A DNA stretch of 64,000 nt, from the NCBI GenBank assembly GCA_026874595.1, contig CM049322.1, positions 46,437,340-46,501,339 of the forward strand, written 5' to 3'. This DNA is from Sipunculus nudus (Eukaryota > Annelida > Sipuncula > Golfingiida > Sipunculidae). The notes under the pieces are model-generated. The model was not told where the DNA came from and searched no databases. It saw only the letters and a list, made by a program, of their open reading frames with translations. A program made the position numbers and the translations under genes. This document shows positions 22,740-36,049 of the stretch, piece after piece; position 1 is the first letter of the stretch, and every line of letters begins with the position of its first letter.

Positions 22740-23930
22740 AGCTCAGATGACTCTCATTTTACTGAGTAAAACACCATGCGTTAACATCTAAAGATATGCT
22801 CTCTCTCATACACACATATCCAATGTCTCAGACTGTAACACCTGTGAATTTAACATATGTGATATTTGTTATGTAGTTTGTGATATGGAGAATATTTTCC
22901 ATATTTTCCATGCAGTTTTGTGTAAAACACTACATTCACAAAATAATCTTGTCAACCCTATTAACAATATGCTTCTTGGTGTAACGTCAGCTAGATCTAT
23001 CCTAAAACGTTATCTGTAGCAGTTAGTAACAGCAAGGTAGTATCGCTAATATGCTTTGAAAGTTGGTCCACTGGAGCATTTAAGTCAATCATTACAATGT
23101 ATTTTGTTATGTTAGCAGAAACCCACAACAAATGATAGAGGCATGTCTAAGAGCATATTTGTGTTCGTTTACAGTTGTTATTCCATGAGTTCGCTTGTTT
23201 GAATGTGTGTATGAATATTCATGTGACTGCATTTTTCTGTGGGTGGCTGTTTGTTTGTGTCTCCGTTTCTGTAGAAGTGATATGTAAGAATATGTGTATG
23301 TGTGGTCTTATGCTCTCATATTTTAGGATTAGGGGAGGATATGTGTATAAATTCTTGTCTTAGGAGTCAGTCCGTATGAAGAGGGCCACTGGGTGAAGTT
23401 TTCTTGGGGTTTCCTGGCCTTAGGAGGTTTAACGGATTTTTAAAACCTCCTCTTAGGGACACAATGAGTCATGAGTGTTATCCAATTGCTCCCCCTGGAG
23501 TTATAAGCAGGTGACTCAAATATCTTGATTGGCTGCTACTTCGACAATGTATGAGTTGATATTAATCAGTACTGCTCGGAAATGGATAAAAATAACGTGT
23601 CTGGCGTGCTTGTGAAATTCACAGTTATAAATTATTTCATAACTCACTATCGGCAGGTTTGTTTGGGTTTATCTGAAAGAGGAAAAGAGTCGGGAATCAA
23701 AATATCAGCCTGGTTTGATTTCCGTTTCTCGGCAAAATAATTCCAAAGCGTGTCTGCGCGTGTAGATATTTCTTTAACATTTAAATTATAAATTAAAAAA
23801 AAATAGATGAAAAATCTGGATCTTTTATTAACATGGTATGTGTATAAAAAATAAGAAAGGTAAAAAGAAAATAAAACATAGGAAAAAAGGTGTCATTGCA
23901 CTTGTATCCCTCGTGTGAAGTCTCATGTGA
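22740..23930. other. No feature recognised
   Basis: Unique within the window. The 62-codon ORF at 23,175 has no splice context or paralogue. Confidence 0.6.
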
Positions 23931-24044
23931 TACCGATTGTGCCACATCTGTTGCTCATATGACAAGACGAGTTTTAAACACCCACACACACACAGAAGTA
24001 TCCGAGTATATCTGACTTGTATTGGTTATACATACATACATATG

Positions 24045-24049
<5 letters not shown>

Positions 24050-24082
<33 letters not shown>

Positions 24083-24091
24083 TATATATAA
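24050..24091. repeat. (TA)n microsatellite
   Basis: Followed at 24,110-24,190 by the GTAATAAAACTGCTTTT..GCAAGTATCTAGGC module that recurs at 29,350, 52,565 and 53,758. Confidence 0.9.
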
Positions 24092-24339
24092 TGCGTTTCT
24101 GTGTATTTTGAGTTTCTGGATAAATGTGTGTAATAAAACTGCTTTTTCTTTTATAATATCTTCAAAAATCCTTATTGCAAGTATCTAGGCACTGAAAAGG
24201 TCTAATCATCGTAATTAGCGGGAGTCATATAAATATGTTTTAACGACGGGCTATGACTGTTGGATTATTACTTACCCCGAGCATATAAAACCTGTAACCC
24301 AGAAAACTAAATACAAACATATCATCCGTATCGAATGCC

Positions 24340-24520
24340 TACCCTTAGTTTTATTTTTAGTACCAACGTAATCATATGAAGGAAGCTTAATTTTAATTTC
24401 TGTGTTTGCCCAATGCGATTTTTATGATAACGAAGCAGTTGCCAGTGCCCCATGACCATGGTTATGTGGAGGTAATTACCCAGTTTTAATATTCAGTATA
24501 ACTACTAAGATAAACACATA
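24340..24520 (-). pseudogene. PYNHGHG-tail copy, degenerate
   Basis: Minus strand: PHNHGHGALATAS, then a stop, with a hydrophobic LVVIL-like patch upstream. The plus-strand core CCCCATGACCATGGTTAT is the clearest mark of the family. Too decayed to be coding. Confidence 0.4.
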
Positions 24521-24529
24521 ACCAAATAA

Positions 24530-25434
24530 ATCAGTATGTAACGCTTTACAATATAAATAAAATCAGGTATTACAACGTTCAGGCCCTTAAACTTCGTGTA
24601 TCACCCCTGGGATCCCGTTAAACTCTATAATTTGTAACTGGTGTGTTTCAAACTATGCTCTTTTGTATTGGTTATATAGTCCTTGCTCCTACATTGTCAT
24701 GTACACGTAACTTGAGCCTAATGGTACACGCTCAGTGTATAAAAATATCACCATATCTTCTAGCTCTTTTTGGTGAAGCGGACAGTATGAATATTTACAT
24801 TTATTCACTGAATACTATATGCTGTTAACAATTATTGCCACATCTAGTGGGTTTTTTTGTTGTTTTTGATACTGTTGCTGATACTGACTGTCGATTCCAG
24901 TGCCTACATGGAAGACGTAGCACAAAATTGTCCATAGGTCCTTTTAGTTGACAACTATTGTGGATATATTCTTGGCATGATACTTTTCTATGTTGCTTTA
25001 TTTCTTTTGCATACCATGCAAAAAAAAAAAAAACATTCCATATAGGGGCAGAATTTAAAGCTTAATCAAATGAGTGACTAAATGACTTCACAAGTACTAC
25101 CGATAATAATCTTTCATACAGCACAGGGACACCTACATGAACCGATAAAACATTCTCCAATAAAGACATTTAGATATATTTATATGAGTTTTGTATAATT
25201 TTATTAATTGAGCGAATAGACGCTTTAACCAAATTGATATTGTATTATATAAGCATTACCGTGACTCATACATACCAGTTGACATTTTATGCATACCTTT
25301 TATTTTTTTTCTCAGTGACAAAGATATATTACAATAAGTTTATAAGGGAATTATGTGTCATGAATACAACACTGGTTACTAATGTTTTGCATGTACCTAA
25401 TTCAAAAGACTAACTGGATATATAGGAAGCAGCA

Positions 25435-25437
<3 letters not shown>
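24530..25437. other. No feature recognised
   Basis: AT-rich with a short A-run at about 25,020. The 61-codon ORF at 24,643 lacks support. Confidence 0.55.

Positions 25438-25480
<43 letters not shown>
25438..25480. repeat. (TA)n then CA repeat
   Basis: About 38 bp of TA ending in ACACACATA. Confidence 0.9.
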
Positions 25481-25486
<6 letters not shown>

Positions 25487-26036
25487 TTCTGGTGATCAGA
25501 TGCGACTGCGTTTATCTGTTGTGTCCTTGGTTAAAAAATATATGATGATTAAATTCTGTATGTTGTAATTTGTAAATTGACTTGTATGTTTCGAATGTCC
25601 TCTAATCTATTAGATTCTGATTCACATGGATATTAGCACTCTAGAAACTCTCTCTTTCTTCCAAAAAATAAACAATACTTTAAAAAAATTAAACAATTTA
25701 TTATCATATGGCATTATAAATATGATTAACGTTGGTCATATAATTATTTTCGATACATATTCATATAAAAACGTTTAAGGACGCCGTATTCCTCAATACT
25801 GTGTATCTGTAATGTACATTGAACAATTGAACAATTAAATGAACATAACATGACGAAAAATATAAAAGCTCTAACATTTCCAAGAGCTGGGTTTCAATAC
25901 AGGACGAATAGAAAAAACAAAACCGTTATAATTCGGAAACTGATAAGCATTTCTATTGCTTATAAGCAATTTGTTGTTTCATGGCTAATGTGAACCGTTA
26001 AATGCCATATTATCAAAAAAAAATAAACAGGGAATC

Positions 26037-26087
<51 letters not shown>
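26037..26087. repeat. (TA)n microsatellite
   Basis: About 50 bp, with one ATAAAT interruption near the start. Confidence 0.9.
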
Positions 26088-26091
<4 letters not shown>

Positions 26092-26335
26092 CATATAATA
26101 TACGAAATGAATGTATTCATCAATAGTTTTCTTTTAGAGCAGATTCATAATAACTAAGCATGAAGTCAATTACGCATGATGCCGTGCATATGTATGCATG
26201 CATGACATGCATTGATCACATTGGCGAAAAAAAAAAAACCCACAACTTACATACATAATGATAGAAAAGAGCATATATAATGGAAAACTGAAAAAAAACT
26301 TTGATAAACTTAAAAGTTATATTAACTACAAACAG

Positions 26336-26490
26336 AATCAACATATAATGGTTGTATGTACGACTTGTATACTGACATAGAGGCTAATACGCCAAATGAG
26401 AAACTAAGTAAAGGGTCAACCTACGTGGCAGTTAAAGCTGACAATGTGTACGCCGTCCTCAGTAAAGGAAAGAAGAAGCTGTCGCTGTGA
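26336..26490 (+). CDS. Candidate terminal exon with ITIM/ITAM-like tyrosines
   Basis: Follows acceptor ATTAACTACAAACAG (weak pyrimidine tract) in phase 1 and ends in TGA after 50 codons. It encodes four or five tyrosines in receptor-tail contexts: MYDLYTDI, then STYVAVKADNVYAVL, then a basic end KGKKKLSL. STYVAV fits the ITIM pattern (S/I/V/L-x-Y-x-x-V/L). The pair YVAV..YAVL has a five-residue gap, one short of the usual ITAM spacing. No hydrophobic segment, as expected for a tail. There is no paralogue in the window to test the frame. It lies about 4 kb after the unit B mini-exon in the same orientation. Confidence 0.4.
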
Positions 26491-26879
26491 GATCCATTAG
26501 AACACGAGCACGGGAGCACAGGATGAAGGTCATAGGTCCTAGTGTGCTGAAATCACAGAAACAAAGGGCGGCGTTTTAACGAATCTTAGAGCACTCAGCA
26601 CGTTGCTCAAGACAACCCTGAGCCAACATTATGTACTTTGTAAACTGAGCCAGGATGTATTTATGTGGCTTTTAGTTGTGTCACACAACATTTTGTTTGC
26701 CACATAGCTATCTAACTTTGAATTAAAGAAAGAATGATTCGGCTACTTGACAGTTTTATAACTCTAGAAAAGCAAATATGGGATATAGCCTTGATATGAG
26801 TAACAGATTCAATAATTACTCGTAGGCAAGAATGTTTTCATGTCTGTGAGTTGAACAAAATGTTTACAAAACTTGAAAG

Positions 26880-27150
26880 GCACTCAGAGAGCGCGGACCT
26901 CCATCAAGACAGCTCATAACCTCATATGGCATTGTCGAAAATGAAACATTTTAAATAAAAATTCCAAGATCCAGATGGTGATCCGGATCATTCGGGAAAT
27001 TTAATCCATTTTTCCTTTTATCATTACCTAGCTACCCTGAAAACTACATGCACATCCGTTAAGGATTATTTGAGTAATGTGCTAACAAACAAACGAAACC
27101 ACAGACAAACAAACCAAAGCGGGGAAAACATAACATCCGCCCTTTTTCTG
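26880..27150 (+). repeat. Dispersed repeat, RTE-like LINE tail
   Basis: AGAGCGCGGACCTCCATCAA, CCAGATGGTGATCCGGATCA, CCTTTTATCATTACC, then AACAAACAAACG and GAAAACATAACATCCGCC. A second copy is at 60,480. I know this pattern as a 3' part of RTE-type retrotransposons in marine animals. The naming is from memory. Confidence 0.5.
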
Positions 27151-27159
27151 AGGAAATGA

Positions 27160-28150
27160 TACGAGAATGGTTTTATCATTATGATGATCCCAGGATCATG
27201 TTTATTAAACATGACTATTAGATAAGGGATAAATTACTTGTTGTATTTGTGTAACCATATATCCATTATAAAATATATCCTGCATATAACAGCATGTAAA
27301 CCAAATTGTGTTGCGCACTATGCTATAACTGGGATTCCTAGCTGAGCCCTGATACAAAAAATAGATTAATATATTCTAAACAGCGATTGCATGTTTTATT
27401 GTGAACTTTTTAATATTCCCGTTGAAATAATTAGTCCCATACTAGAATTTACAAAACTTAGTACTAGCAATATAGGACATTTAAATTGTTATGTACGCCG
27501 CTGTGCTGTGAACAAACCTAAGTGTAAGCTATATATATCCTTGTCAACAAATGAATCAAATAATCGAGGATAATTATGATTCATAGGAGTACTTTAATTC
27601 CTCTGCCGACCAGTTACTTATGATGCCTATATACATCTAATTTAAGTTGATCTATGTGAAAATATAACAGAAGCCTTGATTTAGTATGCAGAAACTAAAT
27701 ATTTAACGATTTAAACAGTTTGTGCTAATTCATTAGAATAACAAAGAAAGTAGGAGGATGCTTAAAACACTTGAAAATAAATTTCTAATAATAGATCTTT
27801 AACAATTTATTCCACCTGCAACCTTTGACAATCGGATTTTAGTGTACGCAAAGCGGCAGCTCCCATTAACAGTTTCGAGAAAAAAACCCAAAAAAGGGTT
27901 GGGGAATGGGATATAAAAGTACTCCGAGGCCATCGTCAAGGCGGAATATATCTACGGTGAATAAAGTGGCTAAATGGGACGTGAGTCAATACAGTTTAAA
28001 GCAGAATAATTTTTTTTTACCAAATCGAGTCCTCTAAAAAAGTAGGATAAATGTTTTTATTAGAAGGCTTAACCCTCATTTAATGAAATATACAAAAAAA
28101 TGTGCTTTCATGCTAAGATATACATTAGGAAAAAAAAAACACACATTCAA
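27160..28150. other. No feature recognised
   Basis: The 60-codon ORF at 27,391 has no acceptor or second copy. Confidence 0.55.
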
Positions 28151-28159
28151 TGAATAAAA

Positions 28160-28870
28160 TTCATGACTGTGATTAGCTATTTGTATTCGCTGTATATGTC
28201 AAATCTTTTGATCTATTTGCAAATAATACACTCATTGCTAGGGTTGGTTTAACTTTTTCAATTAAAGATTTCACTGTTTGCTTGTGTGGACTTCCTTAGT
28301 TGCTGTCTCCCCTCTTAATGCTTCCTTGATTGCCCCTTCTCCATTTTCTTCATGAAGTAGTAGTCTATATCACCGTAGATGACCTTAGGTGAGGATAAGA
28401 ACAAAGGTACACAAGTTATACTCAGTGATGCAGTCGAGAACACACCATCAAAGCCCGAGTACAAGTCTGTGTCAAGGCTAATCGAGTACATGTCCGAGTC
28501 CTTCAGGTTCGAGATCGAGTCCACCTTCTTTGAGTACGAGTCATGGGGAGCCTGAGTTCGAGTACAAGTCCGATTCCTGGCACCTCGAGTTAAAGTCCGA
28601 ATCAGAGTATCTAAATAGTGGACTCGGGTCCTACATCACAGGTTGTACCAAAGACATAAACAAGCATAAAGGACCGCTCCTGTTAAATTATAAAAGTACT
28701 ATCCAAAACCTTATTGGTGTGTGTGTGTGTGTGTGTGAGGGGAAGGGGGTACCACGTTTTTGGGTATATTCCTGGTTATCAACATGCCCTTTCTGAGTTT
28801 AAAGTACTAATATGTGTACTATTTACCCTTAACTTAAGCCAACATGACCCTGTATCTACTCACAAAAGCA
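28160..28870 (+). repeat. Block with GAGTCC/GAGTAC repeat, paralogous to 50,700-51,860
   Basis: TTTTGATC..GCAAATAATACA, CTTCCTTAGTTGC, CTGAGGTGAGGATAAGA-like and many GAGTCC/GAGTAC/AAGTCC hexamers recur in order at 50,700-51,860. Read on the minus strand the hexamers give Asp-Ser-Asp runs, but frames differ between copies. A (GT)n tract lies at 28,716-28,737. Confidence 0.65.
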
Positions 28871-28929
28871 ATATAGAATGCTGGCAGCAATTAAATTTAT
28901 TACACAAATAATCAAATGAACGCAGTTTT

Positions 28930-29010
28930 ACTATGGTATTTGTCACGTGCACTAATCTGAATATGCACCTCTTGTCAGTGTCCCACAACCATGGTTACAT
29001 GAAGAAAGGA
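28930..29010 (-). pseudogene. PYNHGHG-tail copy, degenerate
   Basis: Minus strand: SSCNHGCGTLTRGAYSD then a stop. Closest to the copy at 53,290 (SYNHGRGALTSG). Confidence 0.35.
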
Positions 29011-29563
29011 ACAAATTAAAAGAAATAACTAAAATTACACATCACAAATCTATTTATTGGGAAATTTAAAACCGTACTCTAAGCATGTAACTAACCGATG
29101 ACTTCTAAATGTACATAATCGTATTATATAATCGAGGAAAGTTTACAAGGTGAAAACAACCATATATCCCAGGGATTAATTAATAATTTTTTTGGTTTAC
29201 TGTTTATTATTGGGAAACATAAATATAAATATAAATAAGGGCTTATATAATTGTTATTACCTTTGTTACTGTGGTTTTAAATGAAATAAAATAGAACAGC
29301 CCGCTGGATGTATTTTCAATATACTTTAGTGTTGGATTTGGACATCCTTGTATAATAAAACTGCTTTTCCTAAAAAAATACCTTTACCAATACCATTCGT
29401 TCAAAAAGCCATATTGTAAGTATCTAGGCCCTAAAAGAACCAGTTATTGCCAGTAATAATGAGTGTACATGGTGTGCGGCTTAAGGTGTACGATATGGCC
29501 TGCAAATAACCACAAGTTCTATGGATGAATTTATTTCATTTTCGGATTACTATTTACGAACGG

Positions 29564-29565
<2 letters not shown>

Positions 29566-29615
<50 letters not shown>
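29566..29615. repeat. (TA)n microsatellite
   Basis: About 50 bp, between the TAAAACTGCTT module and the block shared with 54,070. Confidence 0.95.
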
Positions 29616-29618
<3 letters not shown>

Positions 29619-30354
29619 TATATAGAGGGCTACTGATTTGTGGGCTGTCATAATTGACATTGTTACTGAGATTACATTAATTTCGTTTGAGCCGATGTAC
29701 ACAACGTATCGGTGATTTAACCCAGGACACGAGAGGAACGACGCACTACTGAATAAACTTAAAATATACTTACCTTCAACGCATACATATTTCTACAGAT
29801 TCGGGCAATGAGAATATAACCACCCATAAGTATCATCAAAAGACATAATATATGATTCATTTGATCATATATAACGTTCGATTTCATAATTATCCTGGCC
29901 TTTCCTGCTTAAAGATTGACTGAGTAATATGAACATGGACCTTAAATATAGAGATTAGCAGCAAACTCTTTTTACCTTATCCTATTAAAATTCTTATGTT
30001 AAAGATTGGACAAAAGTAATATGATGATTAATTCGATAGTGTAAGATAAAAAATGCTAAAACGCCTACAAAAACAATTTCAATAAAAAGTAAATGATTGG
30101 TTAATCCCATGGGTTTAGTGTCAGAATCACCATAATTAATTCCAATAGTCAGAATGATGAATTATATGTAGTATATAGGGAACAATGGAAAATCGATTAT
30201 ATTTTATATTAGACCATTTTTGTACCTGAATGTAATCTTAAACTTTATGGAAGATCAAAGTTTTCCTTAAGCACTCAAGACCCTGTGTTTACCGTTATTT
30301 ACTAACACCAGCACTGTGTGCATACTGGAAGTATTGTTATGAACACCACAGTAA

Positions 30355-30644
30355 TTACATGAACGACGGTATGGTTTTATTTTTGTGTTTGTAAAAAACA
30401 ACTTTCAATGCATTGTTTTCCTCTGTTCTATGACTATGGTAATACGGATGATTATCAAATGAAGCATCCATATAATTGCCCATTTGACAATACATTATTT
30501 TCAAAACCACCAATATGGTTAAGTGAATACTGTTGATAACACTCTCCAGCAACGTGGTAATACACAACCAAAGATGTTGGTTTATTGTTGAAATTAGTTT
30601 GGAAATTAAAATTATATATCGCCATTATGATTTTGAAATGATGT
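30355..30644 (-). pseudogene. PYNHGHG-tail exon, copy T2 (best preserved 3' half)
   Basis: Minus strand after acceptor TGTATCTTTTCAG. From about 30,567 one frame is open to TAA: TTLLESVINS, a hydrophobic HLTILVVLKIMY, CQMGNYMDASFDN, HPYYHSHRTE, then KHKNKTIPSFM. The order and frame equal copy T1. The first part is out of frame by one base relative to T1, so the whole exon is not continuous here. LTILVVLKIM is only 10-12 residues, short for a membrane span. A coding origin is supported by frame conservation. Present function is doubtful. Confidence 0.4.
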
Positions 30645-30829
30645 CTGAAAAGATACATTATAATTTACCTCTTAAATAGAATTTCACCATCCACAGTGAT
30701 AATGGCCAATCATAATGAAGTTTATGCTGTAATATTACTACCGTTTTGAAAGGGCGTTCAATGTATCCTTATCGCCAGCTTATGTGTTAATATGGGAAAA
30801 CATGAGCACGTGAACGGTTGTAAAAGGGA

Positions 30830-30870
30830 TATATATATATATATATGTGTGTGGGTGTGTGTGTATCATA
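30830..30870. repeat. (TA)n/(GT)n microsatellite
   Basis: Short TA then GT repeats; counterpart of 10,154-10,209. Confidence 0.85.
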
Positions 30871-31327
30871 AATCCACCCGCTAACACGAGCATCTCGCTA
30901 TGATGATATGTGATAACTATATATAGCAGCATCACAAGGAAGCACATCCTCCTTTTTGTATATACAGTGAGAAGGACAAAGTAGATCAGGCCTAAAGATC
31001 AAGTCCTGGTAAGATAAAGGTCACGTGAAATGCTTACTTCCGGGTAACTTATCTTTGGATTCAGATTGGTATGTGGCGGTTTCAGCCTAATTGAAAAACA
31101 TTGATTCATGCGTCTGAAGAAGAAAACATAATTTAACCTACACAGCAACACCTTTATGACACTGTCAATCTTTACCTGATCACAAATTTGACTTTTTTAG
31201 TGTATTTCACTAGCTATCAACAAATTGTTCTGCGTAGGTGACGCAGTGAACTTCCTACTAATCGCGGTATGTCGTTTTAATGCTTTTCATTTTTCCCATG
31301 GACTATTCTTCATTGGTTGCAATAACA

Positions 31328-31613
31328 GCAGTATTCATTTTCTCGTATTATCGCCCGCTTTCACGCATCATTTGTTTTAGTTGACTGTGGTATCCATAAC
31401 AAATACGTCACGGGATTACAAGCCAGGCCACGTCTATTGTGACCTCGCCTGCGGCTCTATAAACACTGATTAATATGCTCCACATAGGATATGTATGAAC
31501 TGTAGCAAGAAAAACAAAACCTTTGCCACGGCAATTGATGTTGATTTGTCCTATCAGACTTGTGCTGCGGAGAAATGGCACTAATATAATAAAGTGACTT
31601 CAATAAGTGCAAA
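31328..31613. mobile_element. Insertion of about 285 bp seen only in unit C
   Basis: Unit B reads GCAATAACAGCAACTAAATGAA without a break at about 10,665. In C the two halves are separated by this stretch, which starts AGTATTCATTTTC and ends TGCAAACACT. The ends give only a weak inverted repeat (AGTATT / AGTGTTTGC in complement), so the class is open; a hAT-like MITE is possible. Confidence 0.5.
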
Positions 31614-33725
31614 CACTAAATGAATTATTGAGAAAATTAATATATGGATAATGACATGTTAGAAAAAAAGGTCGATTTCAGTAAAATGTCGAACAAGAAA
31701 AACAGTGAATCTGATAGGATTATGTAACAAAAAAAACAAGTAAAATGTTTTAAAAAACGCTTGAATATAATAAAATAAAAATTATAGTAAAAGCGCACAA
31801 ACTGTGAAGACTGAAATAAAAATAGGGATTTTTTTGTTGGAATACCATTAAATACTATAATCCTTCAAATATAACTAAATGGCTCACTATGTAATCTAAA
31901 TGTCACCTTGAATTAAGGTAGAGCAACTTTCCAAGATATGTAAAAATGCATAATATAAACAAGTTCAATTTTATAATTCCTTTGTCTAATGGAAAGATAA
32001 TAGTAGATGTCTATTATAAACATGGGTTTATCTGTTGGCAGATATTTCATATCTAGAGTGAATTTATCAAATTAAAATGTAAAGCTGTAATAATTTATGC
32101 CCAATAACAATAAGTGTCATCAGTGGACCTTAGTAGCACCAACAACGGAGCCAGGTGGCAGACCAATCTTGACACTTTACTAGATTTCGACAAAACATTC
32201 CAGGGAAAAGTAGATTGATGATTTTACCCGCCAGGTGGACACGCTACAGTCAGGCGCAATGCAATGTATTGAAATGCACCTAGTGATGTCAACATGGTTG
32301 TGTCAAACTCGGCTAAGTCGAATTCCTGCATGTATCGAAGGGGAATATGGAGTCCCTGCAAAAAACGTTAAAACCTTTCTAACTTAACTCATTTTGTGTG
32401 GAACTTGGATGTGTCGGAAAACCTGATGTGTCGAGGTGCCTGTTGGTCGGCAGCTAAGTTTTGTTTCGCTGAACTCGAAGACGTGTCGCTTGAATGTTTG
32501 GATAACAGTTGTGCACGGCTGTGGTGTGTTGACCAGTTATACGTATTAACTACAGGCAAGGCTCTTACTCATCAAACCCGATGGCTCGTTCTTTCAACTC
32601 GAGGTCATGCATGCAGAACAGTTGTGCCCGGTCCATCAATCATATCTACGTCTGTGATAACCAGTTAGATAGATGACCAGTTACCGGACAGAGGGCACAC
32701 TATCCGATTTTGTTACCAGTGACAGTCAGCTCGCCACTATTAGCCAACCACGCCAACTTCACCACCACCGACCGTAAGGTAGGCCCGTGAGATGACTGTT
32801 TCAAATTCCTGTCGGGAATTGAGAAATTCCTGCCCAAGAGCGTCCTAATGTTAAGCAAAGGAATTTTACTTTTTTTAGATCTGATGTGTTGAAGAGAAAA
32901 TGATCTGAGCCAATCATTTGATGATATATGTTCTGTAATACATGTATGTGATCTTATTTCACTTTCGGCTTTACCTAATCAAAATTTTGGTTGTGGTTAT
33001 ATGTTTTTTGTTACTGGTAAATAAATTTATTAAAACAATTGTGTTTTTCTTTCACGCAAACATGTGCAGGAATTATCGATAATAATCAAGGTTAAAGAAG
33101 TTTAAATATAATGAATTTCGGTTCTCTCTAACTAAGCTTGTGATTTACTTTTGTGTATTTGTCACCTTAATGCCAACAAATAACATAAGCATGGTATTCG
33201 GATAGAAAAAAAACACAACAAGTGCTCATATAATCTGGCTGACACACAGCTTGGACGCCATCTCCCACAAATCATAAGGGAAAAGTCAAGGGAACGGTCG
33301 AAAAAAAAACAACAACAAGCCGTTCTCCGATGTTATTAAATTATTAATTAAATAGCCCCCTGAACCAACGCAGATTGATATGAGTATCCAGCTTTCACTG
33401 GTCGCAAATGCCGTGCGACGAACTGCGACAAGTCATTATTATTTCAAAGTGCAATATAGCAGGAAATTTTATGCAATATGTTCCTCACGGGGACGACGAT
33501 CACCCCCCCCCCTCTTGCGTTCAGTGAAGTCTGTGTATTTAATATGTAGAATTAAGGAGACAACAAACAAGAAAGGCTCCCCCTCGTCGTACAGAGGCCC
33601 TTTTGTATAGCATTCTGTTACTGACAGTTTATTTGCATAAAGTTTTTTATGCCGACATTTTAAGTGTACTTTTTTAGTAAGGGCGCAATGTTTAAATTAA
33701 AAATAATTGACGATCGGTGATTTTA

Positions 33726-35040
33726 TGACCTACGCGTTTGCCAATTATTTCCTTCGGCTAAATCAAATGAGGCCAGGTAACACCCAAAGTTACCCAAATG
33801 GGAGATCTATTGACACGGTCAAACTAAAGTGCCAAGAAACAATTAATATCCTAACATTTCTGAGTAAATATGTAGTCTGACGTCAGTTGTATTTGTTGAA
33901 AAGACACTGGCAGGATTCAAACTCTTCATTTTGACGTAACACCCGGCAAAGGTCAGCAAAGTGGCGTGAAATGTACGACGCTTTTTTCCTCAAAATTACC
34001 GTGAACGGCCAGACTTCTGAAAAGTCTGTGCTAGATCACCGCAATTCCCTTCAATTTTACATATGGTTTAGGTATATTTATGCGAAATTACGGTTATAAT
34101 AGTAAAAACGCTATAGAAGATTTCATCGTATCAATGTTGTGGTGATCTACGCGCTAATTTCGGGATATTTTTTCTTTCTTTAGCCAAAATGTATGGGCTT
34201 GGAACACCCTGACATAATTTCACGTATTAAAGATCATCAATAGAGGTCGCAAAATAAAGGTATACTGCCGAAATTGTTGTTTAGGTAAGAATATCTTAAC
34301 CGTAAAATGTCTTAACGTAAAAGGGCAAGAAATGTGCTCATTATGAATCGGGCGCTCATTACGTTGAGTACGGCACATACACAAAACCACACTTGTATAA
34401 TACAAATATTACTCATTTATGAATTTAGTCACACCTTCAATACACCTTGATAAATATCGATACTATAATGTATTGTTCTAGATGAGGGGTTGCAACATTA
34501 TTATTCTCTCTTTTCAGAAAGGAAAATATATTAACTTAGACTGAAATGATTTCTTATGAATAATAAATAGGAGTTAATGTTTATTAGTTGTTAGTTCATT
34601 TTTATGGTGAAGCTATATACTCATGGGCAAATTGAGCTTATCTGAAGTTCCAATTTATTTTTAATAAATTACACGGATTATTGTTGAAAACTTTACATAT
34701 GTTATAACGAAATAATCATAGAATATAAAAAATGAAGTCCATATATATGTATATCATCTTGTTAATGATCCCATGGAAAGTGTAAATGCATGAACTATTT
34801 TATGTGTAAATCCCGCCTACGTATCCTATGTAAAGGTCGTGCTTTTGTGTAACAATATAACTATGTTATTTACCTATGCGGATTTCCGGAGACGCTTATC
34901 AAACAGCAACGACCTATCAGCACTTGGACTATCAGCAGCTGACTCAAAGGGAAGCTGTATGCAGGGAATGACTGTAGCATTTTATCCATAGTGGTAGATT
35001 CACAATCATCATGTGGTACTCTTTATGGATAAGTTTGCAT
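33726..35040 (+). repeat. Unit C: block upstream of the domain exon
   Basis: Equivalent to 1-1,320 and 14,641-15,990. It ends with a donor-like AAG|GTAAGG near 35,066. Confidence 0.75.
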
Positions 35041-35271
35041 TTCATATATCTATTTTTACAAGAAGGTAAGGTCCTGGATTAGTACACGGTAAAATATATT
35101 CCGGCACGAGAACATTATTTACTATGAGCCTATATAATTGCACAAGGCTAATTTCTGTATAAAATAATATATTTGCTTGAATTTTCGCTTTGCTGTAATA
35201 AGAAGTAACAGGAACGATCTTTCTATTTTCACAAATGGAACTTTTTTGCTTATTTATAAATAATTTTCCAG

Positions 35272-35831
35272 GCTCATCACAGTCTTTGTATCGATACAGC
35301 AGTTTCTCAGCAGAATGCGAAGATAACAAGACTATTGTGATTACAAACGTCACACATGATAACGTTACCAAACCTCTGACGACGGAACTTAAATTTCTGA
35401 ACGTGAAGTGTGAATTCGGTAAAAAATGTTTTATAAAGAAAACTGACATCCAATCTATTTTCGGGCAAGGAGAAATACTATGGTACAATGAAAAATGGAG
35501 TATGTCTGTTGGCTTCAAATGCGTTGACGACACATTTGGATATAAAAAATGCCCTAATGAAACTGTGTTCTTTAAGAAGAATAAGCAGTATGCATTGGTG
35601 AATGTGGCATATACAGCAGACACAACTTATAAAAGAGTGTGCATACTCAGCATCACTGTGGATGTGGCTACTGAAGTAGAGTTCACGAAAATAATCTGTA
35701 AGAATGTTGAATTCACTGAGGACGGCGAAGCTTTAACATGTGATGACTTTCCAAAATATATCAGGTCGTCAAAACGCTATCCTATGTTGTGGATTCGGGA
35801 CGGAAAGCTGGTTTCCTGTTCCTGGTCAAAG
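35272..35831 (+). CDS. Cys-rich extracellular domain exon, copy C
   Basis: Acceptor TAATTTTCCAG and donor CAAAG|GTATG, phase 1 at both ends. The exon is 560 nt, one below the family 561, because TCAATGACG of copy B is TCAAAACG here (about 35,770). The first 165 or so codons are open and carry all eight cysteines, sequons NKT, NVT, NVT and PNET, and conserved blocks GYKKCPNET and CKNVEFT. The last roughly 22 codons are out of frame, although the bases still match B's GRKAGFLFL end. It is either a recent pseudogene lesion or a one-base consensus error. Nothing in it suggests an enzyme. Confidence 0.65.
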
Positions 35832-36049
35832 GTATGTCATTATGTTGATTTCCGACAGATATACCTGTATTATTGCCGGAATATCATCAGCGCGGTGTAT
35901 CTTCATACGATGCTGCTTAATTAATACATTCATAGGGTTGTCATAAGGTTTTTATTATAATTCTGTATTGAGTACAGTGTAGCATCAATATTTTATTCAA
36001 GTGTAGAACACAATATTGATACCATATTGGACATATTGTTTAAATATGC

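Noticed and set aside
35042-35623. 193-codon minus ORF opposite exon C
   Set aside because: Antisense shadow of the domain exon; the counterpart in unit B is shorter and in a different extent, and the plus frame explains the conservation.
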